NCBI GenBank assembly: GCA_018287875.1
Contig: JAGVVL010000001.1
Span: 4,588,001 to 4,652,000 of the forward strand
DNA from: Nigrospora sphaerica
Lineage: Eukaryota; Ascomycota; Sordariomycetes; Amphisphaeriales; Apiosporaceae
DNA length: 64,000 bases
Direction of reading: 5' to 3'
Of the stretch, positions 34,380-45,536 are shown piece by piece. The notes below the pieces were generated by a model. It ran no database searches. It was not told where the DNA came from and worked only from the letters and a program-made list of their open reading frames with translations. Position numbers and translations under genes: made by a program. How positions within the stretch are numbered: position 1 is the stretch's first letter; each line of letters opens with the position of its first letter.

Positions 34380-37300
34380 ATGGATCAGTACCCGAGGGCT
34401 GCTGTGCGCGATGCTGCCGTAGCGCCTTCGTCGGAGAAGTCGAGCCAGCTCCTCATCCGCGACTATCCTCATCGTGCCATTGCCATCGTATCCTCCTCCT
34501 ACGCCCTCATCTTCCGCTACAGCCCGACCACGGGCGAAGCCATCGCCGATGGGTCGCTCACCTCGGTTCCGTCTGCGCGCCCGCGGGCTGCCGGCGAAGC
34601 CGCCCTTTCCAAGTGCATGGTCGAGTTCTCGCCTGTTTCCCAGAAGTTGCTGAGCGACTTCCGTCCGCTGACGCCTCAGCCCATATACGGCACTCTGGGT
34701 CTCATCACCATCGAGCACGATGTCTTCCTCTCCGTTGTCACCCAGGCGAACCGGGTCGCCTCGGTGCGCCCCGGCGAGACTGTCGAGCGGATCGCCAGTG
34801 TCGACTTCTACTGCTTGAATGGTGCCGAGTACGACGACGTATATGCCCTGAACATGCACGAGAACGATCTGTCCGACACAACATCCCCTTACAGCCAGAA
34901 CCTCGGAAGGAGAGAGGGCGAAATCGAATACCCATACCAGGAGCTCCAAAAATTGCTGAGTAACGGGAGTTTCTATTACAGCACCGACTTCGACTTGACC
35001 AGTCGGCTCCAGGACAGGTTGGTCAATCTCCGGCGTCGCCCACCAGGCCCTCCCAGCGCAACCCATCTGACCCCCTGTGCAGGCCCATCGATTCCAATAC
35101 CTTTGATATCGACAACTTCGACGAGTCCTTCCTGTGGAACTCTTTCATGATAGGCCCCTTGGTCCAATTCCGGTCCAGGCTCTTGTCCCACGAGCGAGAG
35201 GCCCTCGACGCCTCTCGAATCTTGACATCGGCCATCCGGGGGTTTTGTTCCACTATGGCCATACCTCAGACTTCGGCGCCGCTCCGCGTGGCCAACACGG
35301 GCCTCCCCTCGTTTCTGACCGTCATCTCCCGCCTATCATGCAAGAGGGCCGGCACCCGCTTCAACAGTCGGGGCATTGACGACGATGGTCACGTGGCCAA
35401 CTTCGTCGAGACAGAGACCATCTACTGGAGCCCCTCTGGCGTCTTGTTCTCGTATGCTCAAGTCCGCGGATCGGTTCCCGTCTTTTGGGAGCAGACTGCC
35501 GGGCTCATCCCTGGACAGCAGAAAATCACCGTGACGAGATCTGATGAGGGAACGCAGCCAGCGTTCAATAAGCACTTCGAGGAGCTCGAGAAGTCCTATG
35601 GCGCTGTTCACATAGTCAATCTGCTGAGCGAGTCCAAACCCGGCGAGGCCGAGCTCACACAGCGCTACCACTATGGCGTCAACAAATGCTCTCTAAGCCG
35701 CCCTGGCGACCAGCACCAGGACCATGTTCTGCTGCGGCTCACGGACTATGACTTCCACGCAGAAACGAAGACGTTGGGCTACGAGGCAGCCAGAGATATC
35801 AGGCGCTACATTGAACATTCCGCCGACGGATTCGCTTATTTTCTCGCCGAAGAGTCGGCGGATTCGGCAGAGCCTCTTCAGGAGCAGCAGGGGCATGGCA
35901 GGATGCTCGTTGTGCTACAGCAGGAAGGTGTCTTCAGGACAAACTGTCTTGATTGTCTTGACCGCACAAATTTGATCCAAACCCTTATTTCCCATATGGC
36001 CTTCGAGTCCTTCTTGACTCACCGACGGGAACGTGCAAGCTCCGACTTTTGGACGCGGCATTCCACGTTGTGGGCGGACAACGGCGATGCCCTGTCCAGA
36101 ATCTATGCCGGCACCGGGGCCCTGAAATCCTCCTTCACGCGGACCGGCAAGATGTCGCTGGCTGGCGCCATTGCTGATGCGCGGAAAAGTGCTACCAGAC
36201 TCTATATAAATAACTTTACAGATAAAGCACGGCAGAACACCATCGACCTACTCCTGGGTCGGCTGGTGGGCCAGTCGCCCGTTCATCTCTTCGACCCTAT
36301 CAGCGACTTTGTGTCGGGCGAGCTGGCCAAGCGAAGTGCCGAGTATTCATCCACGGAGGCCATTACCATGTATGTGTCCGACGTGAACCCCATTGCAGGA
36401 GACCACAGTACTGACACGCGCCAGCTGGGTGGGAACGTTTAACCTCAATGGCAAGACCATGGGCATGGAGGAGGATCTTTCCGCATGGCTGCACCCCGCG
36501 TCGCTGGGCACGACGCAGCCGGAAATAGTTGTCGCCGGCTTCCAGGAAATCGTGGAGCTGAGCGCACAGCAAATCATGAACAGCGATCCGTCGAGGAAAC
36601 AGCAGTGGGAGCGCGCCATTAAGCGCTGTCTGGACAAGCGCGCTGAGAAGATTGGCGGCGACAAGTATGTCCTGCTTCGAAGCGGCCAGCTTGTGGGGGC
36701 GGCTCTTTGCATCTTCGTCAAGGTGTCGGTGCTCTCCAAGATCAAGAACGTCGAGGGCAGCGTGAAGAAGACGGGCATGTCGGGCATTGCGGGCAACAAG
36801 GGCGCGGTGGCCATTCGCATGGACTACGCAAGCACGCCCATATGCTTTGTGACGGCTCACCTGGCTGCCGGCTTTGCCAACTACGAAGAGAGGAACAGGG
36901 ACTACAATACCATTCACCACGGTCTGCGTTTCCAAAGAAACAGGGGCATTGACGACCACGGTGAGTACCAAGTTACCGTCGGTCATGTGTTTGCCACTAA
37001 CCCCCACCCCAGATACCGTGATATGGCTGGGAGATTTCAATTACCGCATCGGCCTCAGCCACGAAAGAGCCATGGAGCTGGTCAAGCAACAGGATCTCGC
37101 CAAGCTCTACGAAAACGACCAGGTAAGGCAGGCGAGGTTTTGGCCCTTGGGGCAGGCATCGAGCGTTATTGACCCCTCTTCACAGCTGAATTTGCAGATG
37201 GTGGCCGGGCTCGCGTTTCCATTCTACTCCGAGGCACGCATCACATTCATGCCGACCTACAAGTTCGATATTGGGACGGATCGATATGACACTTCGTAAG

Positions 37301-38703
37301 TGCCGGGCCAGATGACCATAACCCTGTGGCCTCGATTACTGACCTTTGGCAACAGAGAAAAGGCGCGAATCCCGGCCTGGACCGACCGAATTCTTCGGAA
37401 GGGGACCAATATCAGGCAGCTTTCGTACAGCTCGGCACCCCTGCGGTTTTCCGACCACCGTCCGGTCTATGCAATTTTCCAGTGCACCGTCAGTATCGTG
37501 GACGAGGCAGTGAAGAACAAGATCAGCCGCGAGCTGTACGAGCGCCGGAAGGCCGAGCTCGGGCGGCCCGGAGTCGCTTTGGACCTCGGCGAGTCCGAGG
37601 ACGAGGACCTCATCGGATACGATGCTATCGAACCCGGCCTTCCTCCAGCGAGCTCGGACCGGCAGAGATGGTGGCTCGATAACGGGAAAATGGCACAATC
37701 CGAAGTTGTCGCACCGAAGTCGATGGTGCTGAATCCCAACCGGCCCTCGAACCCCTTCACGGCGACAGATGAGCCGGATTGGGTCTCGGTGCCCCGAGCC
37801 GGTTCGCGGCTCGGCTCCTTCTCATCGAGCATTTCCAGCTCTCCATACGAACATATCAACCACTCGGCCCTCCTGTCCACCTCGGCGTCAAGCTCTGCGC
37901 CTCGGAAGCTGCCGCCGCCGTACGACCCAACGGCTTCGTTACCCGCCAAGGTGGGCCGACTCAACCTCATGGATGACCAATCCCACGTACAGGCGCAGAG
38001 AACCGAGACGCCTCCTCCGCCACCCCCTAGACGCTCTACGGCCGCCGGCGCTATGGAGGCCGCCACCATGCCGAACCCGCTGGGAGGCTCCAGGACCCCT
38101 CGGCCCACGCCCCCGCCACCAAAGGGGCCATCGTCGCCGGCATCGTCGCAAGTGGCGGCGAAGTCGAAAGCACCCCCACCCGTAAGTAGAGAGCCCTTGG
38201 CCGACGCGCCCATGAAGCGAGCGCAAGAGTACTTTTGACAAGGCTGACACGGGAGCCCTCAGGTGGCCAAGAAACCAACCCACCTCGCATCAACGTCGCC
38301 CCTCACGAGTCCATCTCTTCTGGACGACGAACCACACGAGCAGGGCGCTGCCAAGATAATGCCGGTGCAGCGAGCGTCAACTAACATTCAGAGCCTAACA
38401 TCCCAACTGGAAATGAGCGGGTCAAGAAACCTGACGGGTGGGATGCAGCAGAGGCCAGCGTCTACGCCGGCACAACCCAAATGGATGGTAGGGCAAACAA
38501 CGGGCTCGGGGCGCCCGGGCGGTATCAGCCTGCCCGGGTTAGGGGAGCGAAAGCCGGTGCCGCCGGCGCGGTCACAGGCACAGGCGATGGCGACACATGC
38601 GACGCCACCACCCAAACCCGCAAGGAAACCCGCGAGCATTGATCTGCTGGGCGACGAGGGGACCGGGGAGATGAGCGGGTGGGAGACTTTGAGGCCCAGC
38701 TAG
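34380..38703 (+). CDS. Synaptojanin-like inositol polyphosphate 5-phosphatase with Sac1 domain (Inp51/52/53 family)
   Basis: Seven exons, 34380-35017, 35083-36369, 36425-36960, 37013-37122, 37186-37295, 37356-38181 and 38263-38703, give about 1315 aa. The N-terminal Sac1 domain spans roughly residues 20-600, with the CX5R motif CLDCLDR at 501-507. The 5-phosphatase domain follows, with IWVGTFNLNG (Trp643), WLGDFNYR (825-832), PAWTDR (901-906) and SDHRP (926-930) as the metal-binding and catalytic motifs. The C-terminus is proline-rich, with NPF and poly-Pro stretches that could bind EH or SH3 proteins. Both catalytic motifs are intact, so it should act on PI(4,5)P2 and monophosphorylated phosphoinositides in endocytosis and actin control. 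The initiator is uncertain: the first 20 residues are not family-like and an upstream exon is possible. Confidence 0.92.
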
Positions 38704-39257
38704 GAGGCCCGCGATGGCGGCCATGCAAACATGGAATTGGCTGGGCATCGCTAGCCAGCGAGGGGAATAGGGCCGGCACCAGGCGGACGTAAAAAGACGG
38801 CAGTGGATGGCGGGGTCTGGATAGCACTGGGAGCATAGACACGGACAACGGAAGCGTAATGCATGATATGCCCGGTTAGAAGGCGTACGGCACGCCGCTT
38901 AATCAAGTATGTAATATTTACCCCCGACGTAATTGGACTCACGCCAACGGGAAGTCGAAGGGCAGGAAACAATCATGTTTGAGAATCAACCCGCCGGCAT
39001 CGGAGCCGGCCTACTCACTGTAGCCCATTCGGACACGGGACCTTGGAGAGTATATTCACGTGTTCGACGACCATACCGGACTATTGGGTGTACATTGTGG
39101 CCATTGTGGCCACTGTGCGCTGTGGCTGCGGAAGTGGCCCTTATGAAGGCGGTGGGGACCTTGGCGGCGGTTTGTTGGGAAAGCACTTCCGTATACTGTT
39201 TTGGAGAGTACCTTGGCATGAGATACTGCCCGTCAGGTTACTTCGACGGCAAGTACG
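38704..39257. other. Short intergenic spacer
   Basis: 554 bp between the 5-phosphatase stop codon and the proline-rich ORF. It contains TGTGGCCATTGTGGCC-type repeats around 39095-39125. No gene is supported. Confidence 0.6.
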
Positions 39258-40244
39258 TTGGTTCACATGCGGGTGTGCGACACCGGTGCGCCCCTTCCTG
39301 GTTTGCATAAGGAGCGGGTTGGGAAGTTCATGTGGAAAGTGGAAAGTGCTTTCGAGGTAAGAGCCATGTCGGAATCGGGAGAGTTCGAATCCATCCTCTC
39401 GGGGACAAGGAGCCAAGCCAAACACATTGTCCTCTGCACGCCTCGGGGAGAAACCGGCATGTCAACGCCGGGCAATGGGCCTCAGATGAATGAGCCTAGG
39501 GACGAGTGGCCGCCGCCGCGGCTTCCCATTGTTCCGAGACCCAGCCCTCCTCACCGGTTCCGGGAGCCGTTCGGCGCGACGTGGCTTCCACTCCCCCAGC
39601 GCGATGCCGAACTCGAAGAGCTGGAGCCTCCCCCGCCGTTGCACCCCGTTTGCCCCCCTCGCTTCGAGCCGTTCAGCGAGAGGGAGCTTCGGCTCCTCCT
39701 CGACACCTGGCCCGGTACCGAAAAGGTACCGGCTGAAACGGACGAGCCGACGCCGATAGAGGGGGAGCCTTCGGACGCGCGGCCGTCGACCGGCAAGTGG
39801 CGCTTCCGGTTTTCCCTGCCCCCTCAGCGGGAATCGACCCGGAAGCCCCTCAAGCCCGGTCGCGCGAGCGCGCACCCGGATGAGAGCGGCGGCGGCCGCC
39901 GCCGCCGCCGTGAGACCACGCCCCAGCCTCGCCCGCCTCGCCCGCCGGTTCAGCTGCTCGGCCCCCAGATGCGCATCAGCCCCTTGATGCAGGCTACGCT
40001 GGAGCGCGTCGTTAGCGCCACGGGCGCGTGCGGCGGCAAAGAGGATCAAGGCGAATTCGACGGGCCCAGGGCCCGGCGGACGCGTAGCGTGCCGCCTCGG
40101 CGATGGCAGTGGACGGATTTCGGCACCTCAGTCACGCCCATCTACGAGCTGAGGATCCGTTACGTTCAACGCTGGGTCTTCCGAACAGCGCCGAGGAAGC
40201 GGGGCCAGAAGAGAAATATGGTTACACCCTTGTTCGCTACGTGA
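39258..40244 (+). CDS. Hypothetical proline/arginine-rich protein
   Basis: An open frame of 328 codons with coding-like composition: many GC-ending codons and few A-ending ones across 39480-40140. The product is low-complexity, rich in Pro, Arg and Glu, with PLHPVCPPRFEPFSERELRLL, a basic RRRRRE run and a C-terminal RPPRPPVQLLGPQMRISPL stretch. No domain, signal peptide or membrane segment is seen. Three in-frame starts are possible (39258, 39366 and about 39459). The last, beginning MSTPGNGPQMNEPRDEW, is where the coding signal becomes strong. The opposite strand is also open at 40049-39462 but gives an Arg/Ala-rich translation typical of a shadow frame. No homologue is recognised. It could be part of a spliced gene. 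Confidence 0.45.
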   Translation: MVHMRVCDTGAPLPGLHKERVGKFMWKVESAFEVRAMSESGEFESILSGTRSQAKHIVLCTPRGETGMSTPGNGPQMNEPRDEWPPPRLPIVPRPSPPHRFREPFGATWLPLPQRDAELEELEPPPPLHPVCPPRFEPFSERELRLLLDTWPGTEKVPAETDEPTPIEGEPSDARPSTGKWRFRFSLPPQRESTRKPLKPGRASAHPDESGGGRRRRRETTPQPRPPRPPVQLLGPQMRISPLMQATLERVVSATGACGGKEDQGEFDGPRARRTRSVPPRRWQWTDFGTSVTPIYELRIRYVQRWVFRTAPRKRGQKRNMVTPLFAT

Positions 40245-41369
40245 TGGGCGCCGTGCCGTCGGCGAGACATCGGGCCATCTTGTGCTTCTCTTAGAGCGCC
40301 GAAGTGGACGACGTACTCGATAGACAGCAGCGATCCCAGTCCTTCGGATGGAAGACTTAAGCCGTTATACAACCACTCCGTAGCGTGCAGTTTACGAGCT
40401 ACGAAATGTATACCATCAGTGACACGCACGCTGGAACAGATCCCGAGGGAAGCGGTTACGCCGGGAAGGCGGCATGAGGGGACGGTAGAACCATTGCTGG
40501 TGAATAGTTTTTTGCTTTGTATTGTTCTGCCGGCGCACCGAGCGTAGCCGTTCACCTCCTGGCCTGGGACGCAAGGGGGGAGGTTGTTGAAGGCGAAGAC
40601 CACGCGGGGCGGCGGGAGAGGGCGGAGGTGGGTGCCACTATATATACAGAGCAAGATGGATGCTCTTCGCCCACACCCACACCCACACACACCCAAACGC
40701 CCTCACCGACGACGGCCTCGCGCGTGGCCGGGCAGACACCACCGTTTGCTTACGGCTGCGGCAGCCCCCAGGAGTGTTGCGGCTGACTTGTCATTGCTGG
40801 CGGGGAAAAGGGGGGAGGGGCGGGAGGCGGCAGGTGGGAGACCAGCAGGCATAGGTTGGACGGGAGGGAGGGGCAAGCGCGAAGACAGGGCGCGGGATCT
40901 CAGGGAAACGGGAGAGAACAAGGACGCGGATACTAAGAAAGGGGGAGGGGAGGGGAAACACATATGGAAGGAAATCAAGCCGGTTGACCTCGAGCCACCG
41001 GTTTCCCTCACCGGTGGGCTCTTCCTTGAGCGAGACCACATGACCAGGGGAAAGGGAGAAGAAAAGACGGCCAAGGTGTGAAAGTTATGGTATTGCCAAG
41101 AGTAGACCCAGACATACGAACTATTGCGTAGTCTCTGCTACCGTAGCGTCAATGGAGAGGGGGAGGGAGAAGGGGACGAAAACCCACGGCGCGCGCGTTT
41201 TCATGCCCGGCGTTCATCGGAAACCAGCTCCCCATACCACACACAGCCTCTGACCGAATGCTACGTCAAATTCCTTCACCATCTCGACCAATCCAGGCGA
41301 GACGAGGAGGGTATCAGGTACGACTAAACCAGCCAAGTCGAGTTTCGCACGCGAACGGCGTCAACCTGT
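40245..41369. other. Intergenic, convergent
   Basis: 1.1 kb between the proline-rich ORF and the 14-3-3 gene, whose 3' end faces left. It has a TATA-like word at about 40640 and (CA)n-rich DNA near 40670-40700. Small frames on both strands are unsupported. Confidence 0.6.
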
Positions 41370-42818
41370 CTAGGACTCAGTGGCGGGGGCGGGGGCGGCA
41401 GCCTCGGACTCGCCCTCCTCCTTCTTCTCCTCTGCGGGCTTCTCCTCCTTGGAGCCCTCGGCGCTGGCCTCGCCCTCGGCGTTGTCCGACGAGGTCCAGA
41501 GCGTCAGGTTGTCACGGAGCAGCTGCATGATCAGGGTGCTGTCGCGGTACGACTCCTCGGACAGCGAGTCCAGCTCGGCGATGGCATCATCGAAGGCCTG
41601 CTTGGCGAGGTGGCAAGCACGGTCGGGCGAGTTGAGGATCTCGTAGTAGAAGACGGAGAAGTTGAGGGCAAGACCCAGGCGGATGGGGTGCGTGGGGGTC
41701 AGCTCCGTCTGAGCGACGTCGGTAGCGCTCTGCGAGGACCAGGGGGTTAGTCGTGACCGGGGACGCCGGGAGACGACCGGTGGCGTCTTACCTTGTAGGC
41801 TTCGTGGGCGGCAGTGGCGGCACCCTTGCGCTTCTCGCCCGAGGCGAACTCGGCGAGGTAACGGTGGTAGTCACCCTTCCTGCGCGGCGAAACGGCGTGG
41901 GTCAGAGAAACAGGGCCGGCGAGGCAGACGCGGGGGGCGGCGGGAAGACTCACATCTTGTGGTAGAAGACCTTGGACTCTCCAGTGGCGGCGTTGGGGAT
42001 CAGGCTCTCGTCCAGAACGTCGAGGACGTCCTGGCAGACCTTCTCGAGCTCCAGCTCGATCTTGGAGCGGTAGTCCTTGATGGTGGACACGTGCTTGTCG
42101 GAGCCCTTGCTCTCCTCCTTCTGCTCGATGGACGAGATGATGCGCCACGAAGCCCGTCGGGTACCGACCACGTTCTTGTAGGCGACCGACAGGAGGTTAC
42201 GCTCGTCAACGGTGAGTTCGCCGCCCAGCTTGGCCACCTCCTTCATGTAGGTAACCATCTCATCGTAGCGCTCGGCCTGCTCGCAGAGGCGGGCGAGGAA
42301 AGTCTTGCTGTTGGTCGGCCCGGGTCAGAATCATTGTACTCCGCGGTGCAGTGGGCTCTATGCAAACCTTTCACGCTAGAGGAGAGGCAGGTTAGCTGGA
42401 TGGCCGACAAGGGGCAAAGAGGGAGGAACGTTTGGGAAGCGGGTGGCAGAAGGCGCATGGGCCGGGAAGACCAGGGACGAAGGCGGGGGAAAGGGGGAAG
42501 AGAGGATGAGGCGGCGCGGGTGGACGACCATCCGCTGGCCGCTCCCCCTCCTCCCGCACGAGACGAGATGCGAGGGGGCGAAGAAGAGACGGAGGCACGT
42601 CGGCGCCGGTCGCTCGTGGCAGCCAAGGTGATCGCACCGCAAGAGGCGGCCCAAGGCAGGGCCGAGAGAGGGGTTTCGACCAGCGGGCGACGGATGCATC
42701 TCTCCAAAGGGGAGCGGAAAAAAGGAAAAAGGCTTGCGGGCGTCGGGCAGGGCGAAGATGGGCGGCGGGAGGGGAGGGGGAGGGGAGTGGAGGACAAAAG
42801 ACATACCTCGGTGGCCAT
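41370..42818 (-). CDS. 14-3-3 protein
   Basis: Five exons, 42818-42807 (12 nt), 42375-42368 (8 nt), 42307-41954, 41879-41792 and 41729-41370, give 273 aa. Reading [25 protein letters not shown] is possible only through the 8-nt microexon CGTGAAAG. All 14-3-3 hallmarks follow: [54 protein letters not shown], and the C-terminal [29 protein letters not shown] block. The acidic Ala/Glu tail is usual in fungi. Dimeric 14-3-3 binds phosphoserine/threonine motifs on many kinases and transcription factors. The phosphate-binding Lys/Arg/Tyr residues are present. Intron 1 (42806-42376) is 431 nt, long for this genome. Confidence 0.95.
42368..42375 (-). other. 8-nt microexon of the 14-3-3 gene
   Basis: CGTGAAAG is flanked upstream by CCTCTAG (acceptor) and downstream by GTTTGC (donor). 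It supplies Arg-Glu and two bases of Ser. Without it, exon 1 and exon 3 join out of phase (12 nt, then an exon needing 2 nt). Confidence 0.85.
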
Positions 42819-43072
42819 TTTGGGGGTGGATGTGGTTGAATTCAGAGGATTCGGGAAAGGGTAGAGTAGGTGTCGTGTCGAGAGTCGACGAGAGTTTGAG
42901 GAGGGATGGTTGGAAATGAATGGGGTTTGTTGGGTGGGTGGTGGGATGGGAAGGGAAAGGGAGGAAAAGGTTATTATTTACTCGACGTATGTAGTGTTGT
43001 GATGGCACGGAGAGGGACACTCTTGAAATCAAGCAATCACACGAGTAGCGGCGGGTGGGTGACTGGGCCTGC

Positions 43073-43102
43073 GGGCTGGGCTGGGCTGGGCTGGGCTTGG
43101 GC
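43073..43102. repeat. GGGCT pentanucleotide repeat
   Basis: About five tandem GGGCT units, roughly 260 bp upstream of the 14-3-3 start codon. Confidence 0.9.
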
Positions 43103-43305
43103 TGACACTGGGTAAAGTAAGTAGGCTACAACTACTTATTACCTCCCATAAATCCTAACCTAGGTCATGTACCTTTCTTGTAGGTATGTACCCAGGCGGT
43201 AGGCGGTAGGGCAGGCCTGTAGTGGTATGTTGTAGGAGTAGCAACAAGCACGTTCATTTGGGGCTGGACTACTTTGCGCTGGGGCCGGGGGGGGCCTGGG
43301 GGCAC

Positions 43306-43330
43306 GACGGACGGACGGACGGACGGACGG
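43306..43330. repeat. GGAC tetranucleotide repeat
   Basis: About six tandem ACGG/GGAC units in the upstream region of the 14-3-3 gene. Confidence 0.9.
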
Positions 43331-43463
43331 GACTGGACTGGACCACATGCGCCCGGGAGGGAGAGGGAGACAGGGAAAAGAGGGAGAGGGCGAGAGGGAG
43401 GGCGAGGGAGAACAAGAAGGGGCGAACCAGTGAGTGAGGGATGAGTGTGGCCCCGGGGCCCGA

Positions 43464-43509
43464 ACGACAACGACAACGCCGACGACGACGACGACGACGA
43501 CGACGACGA
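43464..43509. repeat. GAC trinucleotide repeat
   Basis: About ten uninterrupted GAC units preceded by imperfect copies. Not in a recognised reading frame. Confidence 0.9.
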
Positions 43510-45474
43510 TTGACGATGGTAGCTAGCCATGCAGATAGGTAGTAGCTGGGTTGACATATCTTCGTGAATCGTCATATTTCTTGTATTCTTTCCCTCTATT
43601 TTTCTCACCTCTTCCCCTCTCCCTCTTCGCCTCGCTATCCGCGTCCCCATCTACCTACTTACATGTACCTACCGAGGTACCTACCTACCTACTTCTCAGG
43701 GACACACTCCTCCTCTAGGGCTGGCCGCAGCTTTGCACGCAGAAACCCGGCAAGGACGACTTCATCTCGTGCTCCGAGATCCAATGTCGCAGAAGCCCGT
43801 GAGATGGTATGGGGCGGGATAGAATGGCGGTAACTGTGGGAGGCGCCGTCCAGGTGATCCATCTACCTAGCTAAAGGTAGCTAAGTAGGTAGCTAGGTCC
43901 TCCCACGCTTCGCTTTACGATACCCAAACCCGCGGGATGACTGGGCATAGATGCTTGGGGAAGCCAGGCCATAACATCACAACCAATGCACTCTGACGCC
44001 GGCTTCCATCCCAGGTAGTATGTTGGCCATCTATCTGTCTGCCTCTCCCCCTCCCCCACGCTCCCTGCCTCCCTCTCTCTCCCTCTCCCCTTGGTGAGAT
44101 CCAGGCGTGCCATATGCTTTGCGATCAATGCCGTGCCGCGCCAGCCCAGCACAGCCCAGCCTATGCCGGACATGCATTCTCATCCAGGCTGCTCGCTCCT
44201 CATCCATCCACTGTGCCCAAAGTGGGGGATGGGGGGTAGGAGGTATGGATGTAGAGGTAGGTAGGTTATTTAGGTAGGTAATGCCATCATCCCCTTCGTC
44301 TTGGTCGTCGTCGAGGCTGCCATTTCGTCCCCCCGGTTCGGCTCCTCCCTCTTTCCGAGGGTTGCTTCTCTTCGACCTTTGGGTGCTTCTACTGCCTGCT
44401 ATCACTTCGAGCTGGCGCGTTCGGCTGCCTTGGGGGGAAAAAAAGGAAATCAAAGATAGGAGAGGCCTTGCGGGAGGTAGGTACTCGCCTCCCCACCCGG
44501 TTGCAGCTGTGCTGCGCATACCTAGGGCGCGCGCGTCTCCCCCGGGCTGCTTAGGCCTGGGCACGTACCGCTTCTTCGTTCTGCTTCTCTCCATGCTTCT
44601 ACGAGAATGGAGACTGGATCCGGCCCATAGTCCCATGCTGCTATCGCTGCTGCTGCTGCTGCTCGTCGCCGGCACTGCTGTAACCCAAGTGGCCATGCCA
44701 GATACTTCCTCGTAGATTAGACGTATACTGGTACGTTCGCTCGACCGAGGAGTACATGCCGGCTCCGTGCCTATCTGCACGAGCCTATCTGTCCTCCAGC
44801 AATGGCTTGGGGTCCACGGAAAATGAGGGGGGGGCAACTCCCATCGTGGCCGTCAATCTAAGCGGAAACTTATGGGGGGGCCAAACGGGGGGTTTCCTAG
44901 ACGGGTGATCCACGGGTCCATGCTGGGTACATCATGTCCGTCCCGTCCATAGCCATGCCAATACCAGTACACACGACTGACTATGTACGTACACATCCCA
45001 GCGCCATGGGAAGCTGGGTGCTGCGTATCCGACTTGCCAACAATCAATCCGGTGCGCAGCACCTGTATGGATGGGTGTGGGTGTGTGGGTAGCAGGGCGG
45101 CCGTGATGGGCTTATACATACTTCGTAGTTGCAGTAACAACAAGCCGGGTGTTTGTATAATGCACGCGCATCGCAGCCCCTTCCGATGGGGCGCCCATTG
45201 GGCCATTGCATGGGGACAGAGGTCCGTCATGCCTTCCGGTAGGCACGGCTACATGTACCAGGCCTGTCCGCCCGGTCGTTGGAATGCCGGGCAGAGTTCC
45301 TTCGTCACCGTCGACGTCGACGACGCGGGCATCGCTCGTTCGCCGCCTTCTTTTGGGCGAGGCATTTCGGCCCAAGCCAGTTCGTGGGTACCCGAGCCGG
45401 CCGCCGAGTACCGCGGTACACGTGGGCGAGCTGAGGTTGGAGGTTCAGAAGCCCCCAGATCGGTGAGTGAGTTG

Positions 45475-45536
45475 AGTGTGTGTGAGAGCGTGTGTATGTG
45501 TTTGTGTGTGCGCGTGTGTGCGTGTGCGTGTGCGTG
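45475..45536. repeat. TG/CG-rich alternating tract
   Basis: An imperfect (TG)n run with interspersed CG steps, in intergenic DNA. Confidence 0.85.

Noticed and set aside
34200..35066. 288-codon minus-strand ORF opposite the start of the inositol phosphatase
   Set aside because: Mirror frame of exon 1. The sense strand encodes the Sac1 domain.
41959..42864. 301-codon plus-strand ORF across the 14-3-3 gene
   Set aside because: Antisense shadow of 14-3-3 exon 3 running on into intron DNA. No domain in the translation.
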